NCBI GenBank assembly: GCA_964017045.1
Contig: OZ024802.1
Location: 28,420,793 to 28,484,792 of the forward strand
Direction of reading: 5' to 3'
From: Omphiscola glabra
Taxonomy: Eukaryota > Mollusca > Gastropoda > Lymnaeidae
DNA length: 64,000 bases
How positions within the stretch are numbered: position 1 is the stretch's first letter; each line of letters begins with the position of its first letter. A program made the position numbers and the translations under genes. This document shows, one piece after another, positions 45,276-56,100 of this stretch. Under the pieces are notes generated by a model that was not told the DNA's origin, made no database searches, and saw only the letters and a program-made list of their open reading frames with translations.

Positions 45276-45873
45276 TAAAACACACGTGAAAGATTTGATT
45301 CTTTGCAAATATGAATTAATATCTAATAAACTTGAAATCATATCTTTGTTTCCTACCGCTTATGTTGCAATGATGTGATTTTTCTTCTAAATCTCCAGGG
45401 GGTTGTAGGGGGGGGGGGAGTATCGCGAATCACGCTTGTCGTGGAGGTGCGCAATTCACTCACACCTGGGCTGGGTGCGGACCTTGCCTTGGCCGCAGCT
45501 GGTACACTGTCATTTTAATTTTGACCTCACCGGAAATGTTAAAATATCATTCCAATGACGTAATAACACATGCTTTGACACTATATCTTTTCCAAGAATT
45601 GACTTGGCGGTACATTACTTTTTGACACACTTGACCTTAACAATGACTTGACGTGACGGTACACCAAAAATGTAGTCAAACGCCAAGTCAAATTCCAGTC
45701 AGTGACTGGAGACTTAACCCTGAGTTGACCTCTTAACATTGTTTTTTTTTTTTTTTTTTGGGGGGGGGGTGTAAATGTACAATGTGTTTTTAATGATATT
45801 TTTCTACATGGACAATTTCAAGTTTCCATTATTCTATTTCTACACCTGATGTTTACCAATTGATGTTTTGAAT
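45276..45873. other. No gene seen; poly-T/poly-G tract
   Basis: Poly-G lies near 45,409-45,418 and a poly-T-then-poly-G tract near 45,742-45,769. No coding signal. Confidence 0.5.
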
Positions 45874-46094
45874 CAAGGAGTCTCAAACACCACAAACAGC
45901 CCCATGGAGGGTTGTGGGATATTTTATGGCCCAATAGTTTACAGCACAGCTGGCAAACTTCATTATGATCAGTGTTGTCCTAATACTACAATATATGCAA
46001 CGTGAAACCCTTTGCACGGGCACTTGGCCCCAGGGCGGCAGTGAAGAAAGCCTCGAGGCCTTCATGCGGTCCACCTGCTGTAAGTTTGAGACCC
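45874..46094. mobile_element. hAT-like MITE with GTCTCAAAC ends
   Basis: The left end is CAAGGAGTCTCAAAC and the right end, in reverse complement, is GAGGGTCTCAAAC. These resemble CAGGGGTCTCAAAC-type hAT termini. Interior blocks (GGCAAACTTCATTATGATCA; CTTGGCCCCAGGG) fit a degraded hAT. No clean target duplication, because the right edge runs into poly-T. Confidence 0.5.
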
Positions 46095-46127
46095 TCTTTT
46101 TTTAAAACGCCTCTTGTTAAATCTAAG

Positions 46128-46310
46128 CGTCAGTTCACACGATCAAATTTTCGATCAAGCATTTGATGAAATTTTTGTATGAAGCCTTGTCACAACTTTC
46201 AAATACCCATTTTTTTCCACACAAAAAAAAAAGAAACCACGCACAAAATAGTGCGTTCATACAAAATTTTAACGCTAAATTTGAAAGGAATTAGATCGTG
46301 TGAACTGACG
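46128..46310. mobile_element. MITE with perfect 17-bp terminal inverted repeats
   Basis: CGTCAGTTCACACGATC (46,128-46,144) and its exact reverse complement (46,294-46,310) bound a 183-bp AT-rich element without coding capacity. The flanks TAAG and TTAAG suggest a TTAA-like target, but I cannot fix the superfamily. Internal TAGTGCGTTCATACAAAATT relates it to the inverted repeat at the window start. Confidence 0.78.
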
Positions 46311-46637
46311 TTAAGGCACGCCATGCATTTCTTGTCATTAAAACCCTTTTCGCCTTGTTTTCTGGATACTATAACATAGTGACATAATTATAACATATTC
46401 AATTAAATAACAATTAATAACACAAGTTACTGCAGAATATGTAAAATTTCCTCTTTTTAGGCAATGATATATTATGACATCAACGAGAGATTATTTGGGG
46501 AGGGGGGTGTGCCTTGTGGATTTATCTATGGTTGACGTCTAATATTCAACACACTAAAAATAAACTTTCCCTTTTTAAAAATTAAACATAAGTGTGTGTG
46601 TGGGGGAGGGGAGTACCAAACAGATGTCAAAACACAA
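46311..46637. other. No gene seen
   Basis: AT-rich spacer with a GTGTGTGTGTGGGGGA stretch near 46,592. Confidence 0.5.
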
Positions 46638-46916
46638 TCCCCACCAGCCCTGATGGTAACACAATCCCACCAGCCCTGATGGTAACACAATCCCACCAGC
46701 CCTGATGGTAACACAATCCCACCAGCCCTGATGGTAACACAATCCCACCAGCCCTGAAGGTAACACAATCCCACCAGCCCTGATGGTAACACAATCCCAC
46801 CAGCCCTGATGGTAACACAATCTCACAGCCCTGATGGTAACACAATCCCACCAGCCCTGATGGTAACACAATCTCACAGCCCTGATGGTAACACAATCCG
46901 ACCAACCCCGGTAGTA
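46638..46916. repeat. Minisatellite, 26-bp unit, about 11 copies
   Basis: The unit is CCACCAGCCCTGATGGTAAC followed by ACAATC. Two copies share the same 2-base deletion (CTCACAGCCC), which shows duplication of a two-unit block. The minus-strand frames through it are artefacts. Confidence 0.93.
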
Positions 46917-47056
46917 TACAAACCTGGTAGTACTCCTCTGAAATATTCCCTAACACTCGCATTTCCCTTCATGATGGTAGACACATGATTATCTTGAAGA
47001 TAAAAGATTTGTATACAATTACCTTATACGAAATAGAGAGCTGACCTCAATGAAAC

Positions 47057-47454
47057 CAGTGCCGGCTCAAGGTATCGGCGATTTGGGCAGTTGTCGGGGG
47101 CGCCATGTGCATAGGGCACCTTCAACGATCTCCCAAAATAGGAGAAAGCGTTGCATGTGGGCGTAATAGAAGAGAAATAGAAAGTGCAATAAAAAGCTTT
47201 GCTGATCTAAAGGCTTTGGGAAAAAAATGTCACCCTGTAGTTTATGTCACCCTGTAGTTTATGTTCATACTGTCCAAATAGAAGTTAAGAAAAACTATAA
47301 TTGTATTAATTTTTTTTTGTTTTTTTTTAAACTAGGTAATAAACTCATTACCTAACCCCTAGTTTTTTCCTTGCATAAGTTTTTAAGATTATGCTTAAAA
47401 GGGGCGCCAAAGTTAAGCTTGCCCGGGGCGCCAACCACTGTAGGGCCGGTCCCG
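47057..47454. mobile_element. Possible larger MITE with CCGGC ends
   Basis: The left end is CAGTGCCGGCTCAAGG and the right end, in reverse complement, is CGGGACCGGCCCTAC. GGGGGCGCCATG near the left and GGGGCGCCAA near the right are also opposed. Flanks TGAAAC and TTGAAA resemble each other only partly. It may be an old element. Confidence 0.42.
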
Positions 47455-47749
47455 TTGAAAATGTAGAAAAAAATTAGCATTGAATTCCTTTTATAAAATA
47501 TTTGATAAATTACGACTTTTACATGTCTTGATTATTGATACACATAAAATTGATTTTTTTTTTAATCAAAAAATTGAAATTTGTTTTCAAATGACGTCAT
47601 ACTGACCGGCTTTATGTGTCTGCACACAACGTTCGCACGTTTACCACATACACCATTGCCTACCTATAAAAATCATAATTTAACAATTCATTGATGATGG
47701 TGTACACTCATAGTCTACCAAGCAAAATAAATCGTGGACCACACCACAC

Positions 47750-47895
47750 CCCACTCGGGGCACCCCCAAGGCCCACTTCCCTAGGAAGGACACAACCATG
47801 ACCCACTTCCCTAGGAAGGACACAACCATGACCCACTTCCCTAGAAAGGACAAAACAATGGCCTAAATCCATAGAAAGGACACAACCATGACCTG
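47750..47895. repeat. Minisatellite, 30-bp unit, 5 copies
   Basis: The unit is CCCACTTCCCTAGGAAGGAC followed by ACAACCATGA. The last two copies are diverged. Confidence 0.88.
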
Positions 47896-47924
47896 CTTCT
47901 CGAGGGACAGTCCAGAGCCTATAC

Positions 47925-48125
47925 TTCCCGGGCAGTGGCGTAGTGAGGGGGGGCAAGGGGGGCATCATGCCCCGGGCGCTACTCACAATGGGGCGCCAAA
48001 TGGTATATTTTACTATAATATTGTATGGTTTTCGAATAGAGGGGGGCGCTAAAAAGGTATTGGGGGCGCAAAAAAGGTATTGTGCCCCGGGCGCGAGTTA
48101 AGCTCGCTACGCCACTGTTCCCGGG
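47925..48125. mobile_element. Short hAT MITE (CAGTGGCGTAG family) with perfect TSD
   Basis: The element is 47,933-48,117 (185 bp), flanked by exact TTCCCGGG. The terminal repeats CAGTGGCGTAG and CTACGCCACTG are perfect. The interior differs from the 16,155/41,240 copies but keeps CCCCGGGCGC blocks near both ends, so it is a sister subfamily. Confidence 0.88.
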
Positions 48126-48808
48126 AACCACTTCACGCAACCATTTTGTTTTTACCGACTCCAGACTAAACAAATCTACCCTTCAAACATCGCTTTGTTC
48201 ATTTTTTTTTTTTAAATCTTTGAATTAAATATATATGTATATATAAAAGCTATCTAATTGGTTTTATTTTTCAATGTATTTTATTTTTTATTTATTTATT
48301 GTTTGTAAATTACCTAGCTCTTTGAAGAGTCTTTGTAAAGATTTCATCTTTGAATAATTTCGTTTGGATCTTTAAAAAATATCTGCCTGGAAATTAAAAA
48401 AATAATAACACTAACAACGAGGTGTCTGTTCAAGGATCTGTTTTGTGTAGTTGAGTGGATGAACTGTGGCCAACTGAAATCACATCTTGTTTCGGTTCAC
48501 AAAACCAGGGTCTAAATTATTATTTTTTTAACTGAATTTCTGGTTAACTTTATTCTGAAATCTGAAACTTTTTTTACTTTATATTTTCAGATAGGAAGAT
48601 TTCAGATTTTGGATGAAACTGCTTTTTTTTTTCAAAATACAGATGAAAGGGCATCAATCTATGGAAGATACAGGAACACCACGAACACTCGCAATGTTAG
48701 ATTCCAGAACCAGCCGCGAATGCACTTGGTATTGCTGTATAAAAAATAACATACAAGATAGATTTCCAATATTAAAAGACAAAATAAATAGATTATTTAA
48801 TATGAACC
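48126..48808. other. No gene seen
   Basis: AT-rich. A 95-codon frame overlaps the next transposon and is not supported. Confidence 0.5.
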
Positions 48809-49011
48809 AATTAGCACAGGCCTGCACAACATACGGCCCGCGGGCTGCATGCGGCCCGCGAAGAAACAAATTATTCTTTTTCATTATTTTCATAAAATAG
48901 CTTTCCCCCCCCCCCCCCCCCCCCCGTACTACTTTTTTTCGGCCTGCACAAGTTTTTCATACAGTAGCAAGGCCCGCCTTTCATTTTGAGTTGTGGAGGC
49001 CTGAATTAGCA
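48809..49011. mobile_element. Short hAT MITE (CAGGCC family) with perfect TSD
   Basis: The element is 48,817-49,003 (187 bp), flanked by exact AATTAGCA. The termini CAGGCCTGCACAAC and CAGGCCTCCACAAC (reverse complement) match at 13 of 14 bases. Next to the left end is GGCCCGCGGGCTGCATGCGG, a palindromic GC block typical of hAT ends. A poly-C tract (48,905-48,925) sits inside. Confidence 0.9.
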
Positions 49012-51739
49012 AATAATATAAGGTTTTTAATATTTAAGAAAGCTAATCAAACTCTGAGCCCTGAGCAGCAATTGAAAGCATAGAAACGTACCTAGCTAGA
49101 TGAGACAACGGGAATTATGCTGTTAGAAAGAAAAAAGACTAAAATAGATCATTCTTATTTATATTTAAAAAAAACAAAGATAAGTTTTATACAATACTCA
49201 AATACTTTACTGTGTTAATGTTAGCATAAATACAACTTCATAAAGCGTTTGTGTCGATATTACTTTCAGTGAGAACCACTGAACGGTGAGTAAATTATCA
49301 AATTAGTTCAGTTGGTTGAAAACATTAGTTGATAATGTTTAATAATGTTTAATAAATGCTTGTTGAAAATATAGAAGAATGCACCGTAAATGGTCAATTA
49401 AAATTACACATTTGAGAATCCCTTACCTGCATTAGACCGGAAGTGCGTCTTCTATATGACTCCATTACGATTGGTTATAAATTTTGGCGTATTCGGCGTA
49501 TATACATTTGTAAAATACTGGACTTTTTTGGCAGATGTATTCCCCCCCCCCCCTTTTTTTTTTTCCTGTTTTACTGCTAATAGTAATAAATGGCGTATGA
49601 ATGGATCGGAGCACCATGAAAATTTATTGCCGTGCACTGTAAGATCATTTATAGACAGTGATATCCTTACGTTAGGGAATAAACCAATCAAAAGTTGTTG
49701 AAGGAAGCGCGTGAATAAAATTAATAATAAAAAAACGGGAACCATAAAAAAAAATAAAAAAGAAAAAACAAAGGAAGAAAAATGTTTGCATTCTATTTCT
49801 GTGTCAGACGAGATATGCCAGTCTCCGGCACTTAGACCAATCTCTTTTTATGTCGGGGCTACTTCTCACCAACGACAGCTCATTCTTGCAGTGCTGGGAG
49901 ATTGACAACGGGTTAACTCGGTTTGTCGGCGGTTGGTTGTTTGTTGATGTTGTTTGTTGTTTTTTTTAACCCCGTTCTTTTAACCAAACAAGGGAGCAGA
50001 CCGTAATAATAATGATTGTATACTGAGAAAGTTATCTCCCGTCCCCCATGAGCACTCTGTTATCAGATTTTAGGGAGAAAAACTTTTTCCCTGTGTTGTG
50101 TGGGTGTTTTTGTTTTTCTGTTACTAGTTTTAGATCTAGTGTACGCAGACAAATAGAAATGCTTTTTGTTTTATTTACACATAAAGTCATAGGTCCACTG
50201 ATCAGAAAATCTCCATTGGTGACCGTCCCAGAGTCATTTTCATTTTTTTAAATTCTTTAATTGGCGGGGGGGGGGGGGGGGGGGGGGATATTTTTTTCTC
50301 CCTAATTGTTGCCTAAGATTATCGTTTTTATCGACATCATCTACTATTGAGAGATCTGACCACTTTTTACTGCACAACTAGATAATAAATATAATTGTCA
50401 GATCCATTGAAGCGATCGATTGTTTTTAAATTTTATTGGCGACTCATGATTTTATATTCTGACAAATTAGACCCCAAAAAGGGTAGAAAGTTGAAAAACA
50501 TTTATTTAAAAAATGCTTCTGGCATTTTAATAAAAGTCGAATTTCTTAAATGTTTTTTTTTTTTTTTTTTTTTTATGCTGGGCCAATTTAATTGTATAAT
50601 TTTTTTAAAACTATATAGGGTTTTAAACATTCAATTAATTTTTTTACCATCCATTAGTTTACTTCTGTTGATTTGTTAACTGGAAATAGATATTTTGATT
50701 TCATATTTAATGCCAAAAATTTACAAGATATGTCATACTAATAGACTTTTACAACAACAAAAAATCCACATGCGTGCGCAATATAAAGAAAATCATAGTC
50801 GGTTTAAAGTATTACAAGATTTGACCTTGCAAACGAAACAAATAAACATGCAGACAAATAGACTGATTGCCAAACAAAACAAAAAAGTAAAACTAACCCA
50901 AATAAAACCATGTACAAAACAAAACAAACACAAAAAATCCATAACACTTGGTTGGACAATCTTCTCAGACTCAAATCAACAGAATTGCTAAAACTTTTAA
51001 GAAGTCATTTACTAAGCACAAATCAATTGTTTTTGTTGTTTTTAACTAGTTGTAAATACAGGGTGACCCCAAAGATAGTTAGAACATCTCGTAGCAAAGT
51101 GTTATTTAATAAATATAATTGAATTAAAATAATGCTTTGTAATTATCTTGTACAGTAATATGCCAAGTAGGTCTTTTATGCGTCCATTGTCTCTTTCATA
51201 CAATTTCCTCAGGGGTGTGGTTCATTTCAGATGTTCGGAATGACGTAGGACGTGTGCGGAAGGGGTTGCCCGCCCAAATGCCACCTTTTTTTTTCTTTAT
51301 ATTGAGACGTGGTATTTTCGGAGAGTTTGTATCGCGGAAGGAAGCGCAAAAAAAAAAAAAAACTCTGTCCCAGGGTGGCTCTATACTAGCTATGTGACTA
51401 AAGCCAGCTAGAATGTCGTTTTTATCGGGAAGTGGTGCAGAAATTCAGGGCGCCGATCGGTAGACCCACTGAGCTGAAAAAAGATCAGTTGGGAACTAAA
51501 TATATATATGCTTAGTTTTTAAAATTCATATCAGTTATTCAGAAAACGATGCCACAAAAGTAACACTTTTAAAGAAAGTATAGAGGCTTCCGATTTAAAA
51601 CAACTGTTGAAGCGTGCACTCTTTGTGTGCTAATAAGGGGAGAGACTGCAATCAGGTTAGCAAAAAAAAAAAGGAATTGATTTTAAAAAATGTTAATTCT
51701 TTTGCTGCCCTCTCGGATACTACTTCTCAGCTAAGTGCT
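49012..51739. other. Gene-free AT-rich region
   Basis: Short open frames of 60-98 codons on both strands lack domains. Poly-C/poly-T lies at 49,542-49,565, poly-G near 50,267-50,287 and poly-T near 50,552-50,573. A sequence ACAGGGTGACCCCAAAG (51,058-51,074) looks like a lone transposon terminus. No host exon is supported. Confidence 0.5.
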
Positions 51740-51890
51740 ATTTTTAAATTTTATTTTTTTTCCGTTTTTACTGTTGTTTGTTCGCTAACGAAGGGTTCCT
51801 GCCGACACGTTCGTTGTTTTGTTGCGTTCCTTTTTTCAGGTTTGGTCATATTTTGTTTTACTCCTTTCCTACTCTTTGTGTGTGCCCATT
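51740..51890 (+). mobile_element. Second copy of the hammerhead-like retroelement fragment
   Basis: CTAACGA (51,785-51,791), TCCTGCCGACAC and then GTTCGTTGTTTTGTTGCGTT match 16,444-16,500 closely. The first core motif carries G-to-A relative to the other copy, so ribozyme activity is unlikely. The shared block is about 100 bases. Confidence 0.5.
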
Positions 51891-52925
51891 AATTTTTTTT
51901 TTTAATTTATCAATTTACTAAAGTTTTCATTTTGTTAAGCTCAACATTCATGGAATCGATACTTTTAAAATTATGTCAATAACTATATTTTTGAAGTGTT
52001 ATCCAATCATAAAATTTATAATTAACACGTTATTGCTATCCTTTTTAAAAGCTAAAAATTTATGAAGAAATAGCCTATAATTAGTGTAATTTGAAAGCAG
52101 ATTGTCAATGTCTCATACTTAGCAAGAACTGTATTAAAATCATAGACCTTTAAATTGGTGTAAATGTAGTTTAATACTGTGTTATTGCGAGTCTGTAAAC
52201 TAGTGAGGTTGCACAAATTAAATAAATAAAAAATACCAATGTTTACAAACATCGTGAAGTAAAACTTTGGTTTATTTTAAGAAGCAACCCTTTTTCAAAA
52301 CGATACGATATTCATAGCGAATACTGTAAGCCTGTAGCAAGTTTAGCCTAAATATTGGATCATCAAATTTATCGAGCGTAGCATTATTTCATAGTTTTTA
52401 GCTTCCACTAATTGTAATCGTTAAATTGCACAAGTTGTTTTTCTTTTCTTTTTTTCTTTTTTTTTTATGTTATTGAAATTACAATTTAGTCGCTTTTTTA
52501 AATTTTTTTTTTTTTTTAATCAAATTTTTTTCTGTGGTGCGGGGTGGCGCTTGCCACGAGAGATACACTGAAAGAAACACTGAAAGTAGGCTACTGAAAG
52601 CGATATTATCACTTTTTGGGCCCCAATGTAGGTTTAAATGTATTTTCATATTTTAAATATATAGCAATAAATTAACATTTGAATAGGTTTTAATGGTTAC
52701 ATTTAAAGTTCGCAATAACTTTAAATAACGTCCGTATTATCTACTACTTCATTGAATAAATATTATATTTACAGTCATATATATTCGGGAAAGTCTGACT
52801 TTGCTCCTGTCTTCTTGAAACTCTGGTATACTTTTAAACTGGTTTTTATTTCGTAATTAAGATATTATTCTAACATTTCCCCACAAAAATCACACTTTTC
52901 TTTGCTTAATAAAATCTGGCATAGA
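51891..52925. other. No gene seen; AT-rich upstream flank of AATF
   Basis: Very AT-rich with several poly-T runs (52,440-52,530). No coding signal. Confidence 0.5.
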
Positions 52926-52929
52926 GACT

Positions 52930-53032
52930 ATATACGAACTTCCGACTTCCGGTTCTAAAAAAAGATAAAACACATGTACAAGACTAGGTCTGAAGTGGAA
53001 AACGAAAGTCGACCCCTTTTATTTTTTTGAAA
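52930..53032 (+). promoter_or_regulatory. Putative AATF promoter with paired ETS-type sites
   Basis: ACTTCCG (52,938-52,944) and ACTTCCGG (52,945-52,952) sit about 85 bases before the AATF start codon. Head-to-tail ETS/GABP-type motifs near the start are common in housekeeping and ribosome-biogenesis genes. No TATA box is evident. The assignment rests on motif and position only. Confidence 0.5.
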
Positions 53033-53132
53033 ATGGGAGAAAGGGCTAAATCTAGCTCACTATTCGATGAGATATTTAAGCTACAAAATACAGCTCCAGA
53101 AGTTGACATCGATCCCGAAGATCCTATTGATG
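53033..53132 (+). CDS. AATF: AATF exon 1
   Basis: Starts at ATG 53,033 (context AAAATGG). It encodes MGERAKSSSLFDEIFKLQ through DPEDPID plus one base, ending at the donor GTATGA. The codon completed by exon 2 gives the DG-F junction. Confidence 0.85.
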
Positions 53133-56100
53133 GTATGATGTAAATAAAAAATAAACAAAGGAACGGCAGTGATTTTTGCATATATTAATAATTAAATTTA
53201 AATATCAATCACTAAAAATTTCACGGTTGTGACACTTGCCGTCTTCTGTCTTATTCTTACTCTTTTTAAATATCTCAAATCAGCTGACTTTATGAATACT
53301 TTTTACATTTTAAGGATAGTGGTGGGTAAGGTGAGACACACCCTAAGCCTAAGTATATTTTGTGACGGTTAGACTGGTTTGTTAAAACTTAAGTTAGGTA
53401 CAGGGAAAAATGAGCCAAAAGTAAATTGAGCCCTAAATGTCCCAAACACGACAACAATTTAAGTACCTGTGCTGTGCAACGCAATTATAATTATAAACAC
53501 TTATTAATTAGATATTTGGATATATGAATTTTAATTTGTTAATAAGGCCAGTTGACAGGAAAGGAAACAAGAAATGTTGATTGTGATGTTTATCGCCACA
53601 ATAACAATAAGTTTGATTGATTGATTTGAGTACTTATATAGTGCTCATTTCCATGCTATGATAGCAAGCTCACGGCGCTCCGATTTGCAAAAATGTTCGA
53701 GAGGTCTCACTGCTGCCTGTTAGGCGCACGTGAAATCTCATCATAGAGAGACAGATGACTGCGCATTGATCATTGATGAGCCAGATGGTAACATCGCCAG
53801 TCTTTTGATGCACTATCCTTGTGGGAGCTGAGTGTCGAGATCCCATCTTCCTTCTTCCCCCACAAAGTTTTTTTTTTTTATTGATCAAAGTGTTTGACAT
53901 CGTGTAAGAATTTCACTACCAAGGAGATAGCTATCAGGGGTATTTAGCTGACGCAGTCTAGTCGATGAGTAGTGAAGGCGGGGCAATGTTTCAAGTTAAT
54001 TTCTCAGACTGTCAAAACAACTTGAATGATTGCTACACAGCGTTCTACATAGTGTTGTTAAGAAATTACACGCCGCCACCTCAGAGCTTCAACACGGTTG
54101 ATTGTTATGAGCGAAAAGTTCAGCTAATAAACAATATCCAACTATGCAGGAATAAAAATTTGAGAGAAACATTCTAAAAAGGAGAAAATTTGGAGATATT
54201 TCACTGCTGCATATCAAGCGACTCGTGAACCGGAAGTGTTTGTTAATTGCGTTGACTGTTTTTGTTTATATTAATCAAAATATAGAATAGAAAACACAGA
54301 ATAAGTCCACCAATTCTTAGTTATTTTCGAAAAATAAATTATATTCATACGTCCAGGAGACTTTCAGATACAAACATATCAAACTATCCAGGCATAAAAA
54401 TTTGAGCGAAACATTCGAAAAATAAGAAAATGTGGAGAGATTTCACTGCGATGTCTCACACAGCCGCCATCTTGTCTACAAGTGGAGCCCTGGGAGGCCG
54501 CAATTATTCATTGAGCTCAACTTTCCTCACCCAGCAGTCACTTCTTAAATTTAAATATCTCAAACCTGATGTTCAGTGACTACCTTTCTATACAGATAGT
54601 GACAATTTAAATGTAATAGAATACTCAAATATTACAACAGCAAATAAAATCATGCTATACAAAATTTTAAAATGTCATGTAATCTGTCGACATTGATGCA
54701 CATTTTTAAACATAACTTTTATACTAATAATGCTAGCTGAATGAAATCTTCAATACAAATAGACAAGGACATTCTAAAATTAATAAAATATTCAAATACA
54801 AAAAACATAATAATTCAGAACATTTTACTTCATCTCTGTCGATATTGTCACAGTACATTTAAATACACACCCAATGCAATATACCTTTCCACACATCAAC
54901 GTATGTTGTCCTTATCCAGCTGAAAGTAAACAAAATATTTAAAAATTAAAGTTTAAATCTAGTGAATTGAAAATTCAAATACATTTCAATCAAAACACAA
55001 CTTAACAAAATGAAAATCTCCCATAAAAGCGTAAACTAAATGTGACTATGTTATTTCTTATTGATCTATGTCACAAAATACCAACTCACAAAACAACTCT
55101 CCAGATTCAGTGTATGTACATTTATAGTAGTTAATAACATAGGTCACCTCACTCTTATTTTTCTATAAGAATACTATATCGTTTAAGTATTAGTATTATT
55201 GAGCCAAAACCTCCTCATATATTATCTTATTTATATGAACTATATAAGGCCTTCAGTAAGACTATTATTAAAAATTCGTTATTTTAAATGTGCATTTAGA
55301 TAATCAAAATACTATGTTATAATACAGGAACTATTTAACCTCTTCTGGTAGATAGAGTGGAAAAAAATGGCCACCACTTGGCTGCCTTAAACCTTTGTTC
55401 ACATTTGGGAAGCAATCGTAAAGTCCTGTTATAATGTGTATTGTTCTAAATAAGTGATTCCTTTTTAACAATAAATAAACTATGCATCAAAGTAATTTCC
55501 AAGTGAATCAAAAATTTTAATTTAAAAAAGCACCGCGAATTCACATACCCTACATTCATTTACCAACAGATCATCTCAGTGTAAGGTGTAGTCGGATTTC
55601 CACTTCATTTATATCCTCGTTATTGTCATGCACCGCGGATTCAAATTAAAATAGGGAGGTTCGTCTATTTTAAGAAATGACGCAAAACAACGCTAAATCA
55701 CAACAACTACCAAAAACGGTCAGCGCTAGCTGATCACAATGATAGGCGGCGCTTAGCCCGGGTCTTTCTACTGCTCACGAAGCGAGTGGTGCGTTTGGAC
55801 AATTTTAAATATTTTTATCTTACATGTTCAGTTAATTATTTAATACCACACCCTGTTTTAGAACTGTAAGGGACATATCTATGTTAGAGTCTGATTTAAT
55901 CTATTTTTTTTACCTTGCATTTACCATATGTATTTTGCTTTTGGTAGTTTTAAAAAAAATAACTTCCATTGACTCGGAAAAAATCTGGCCACACATATAT
56001 ATTGCTGACAAGCCAATAAATAAACTTTTATCCATCAACTAATTTTTTGGTGACATTTTTTATATTTAAAATCACTATAAAACCAATGAAAATGCACAAG

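Noticed and set aside
48613..48900. 95-codon plus-strand frame as a gene
   Set aside because: Its C-terminal third lies inside a hAT MITE with a perfect target duplication, so the frame is accidental.
51058..51074. Mariner-like terminus ACAGGGTGACCCCAAAG
   Set aside because: Only one end is visible, with no paired inverted repeat or TA duplication found nearby.
53670..53900. 76-codon minus-strand frame as a gene
   Set aside because: It lies within AATF intron 1 in a segment that looks like a dispersed repeat. No domain and no second exon.
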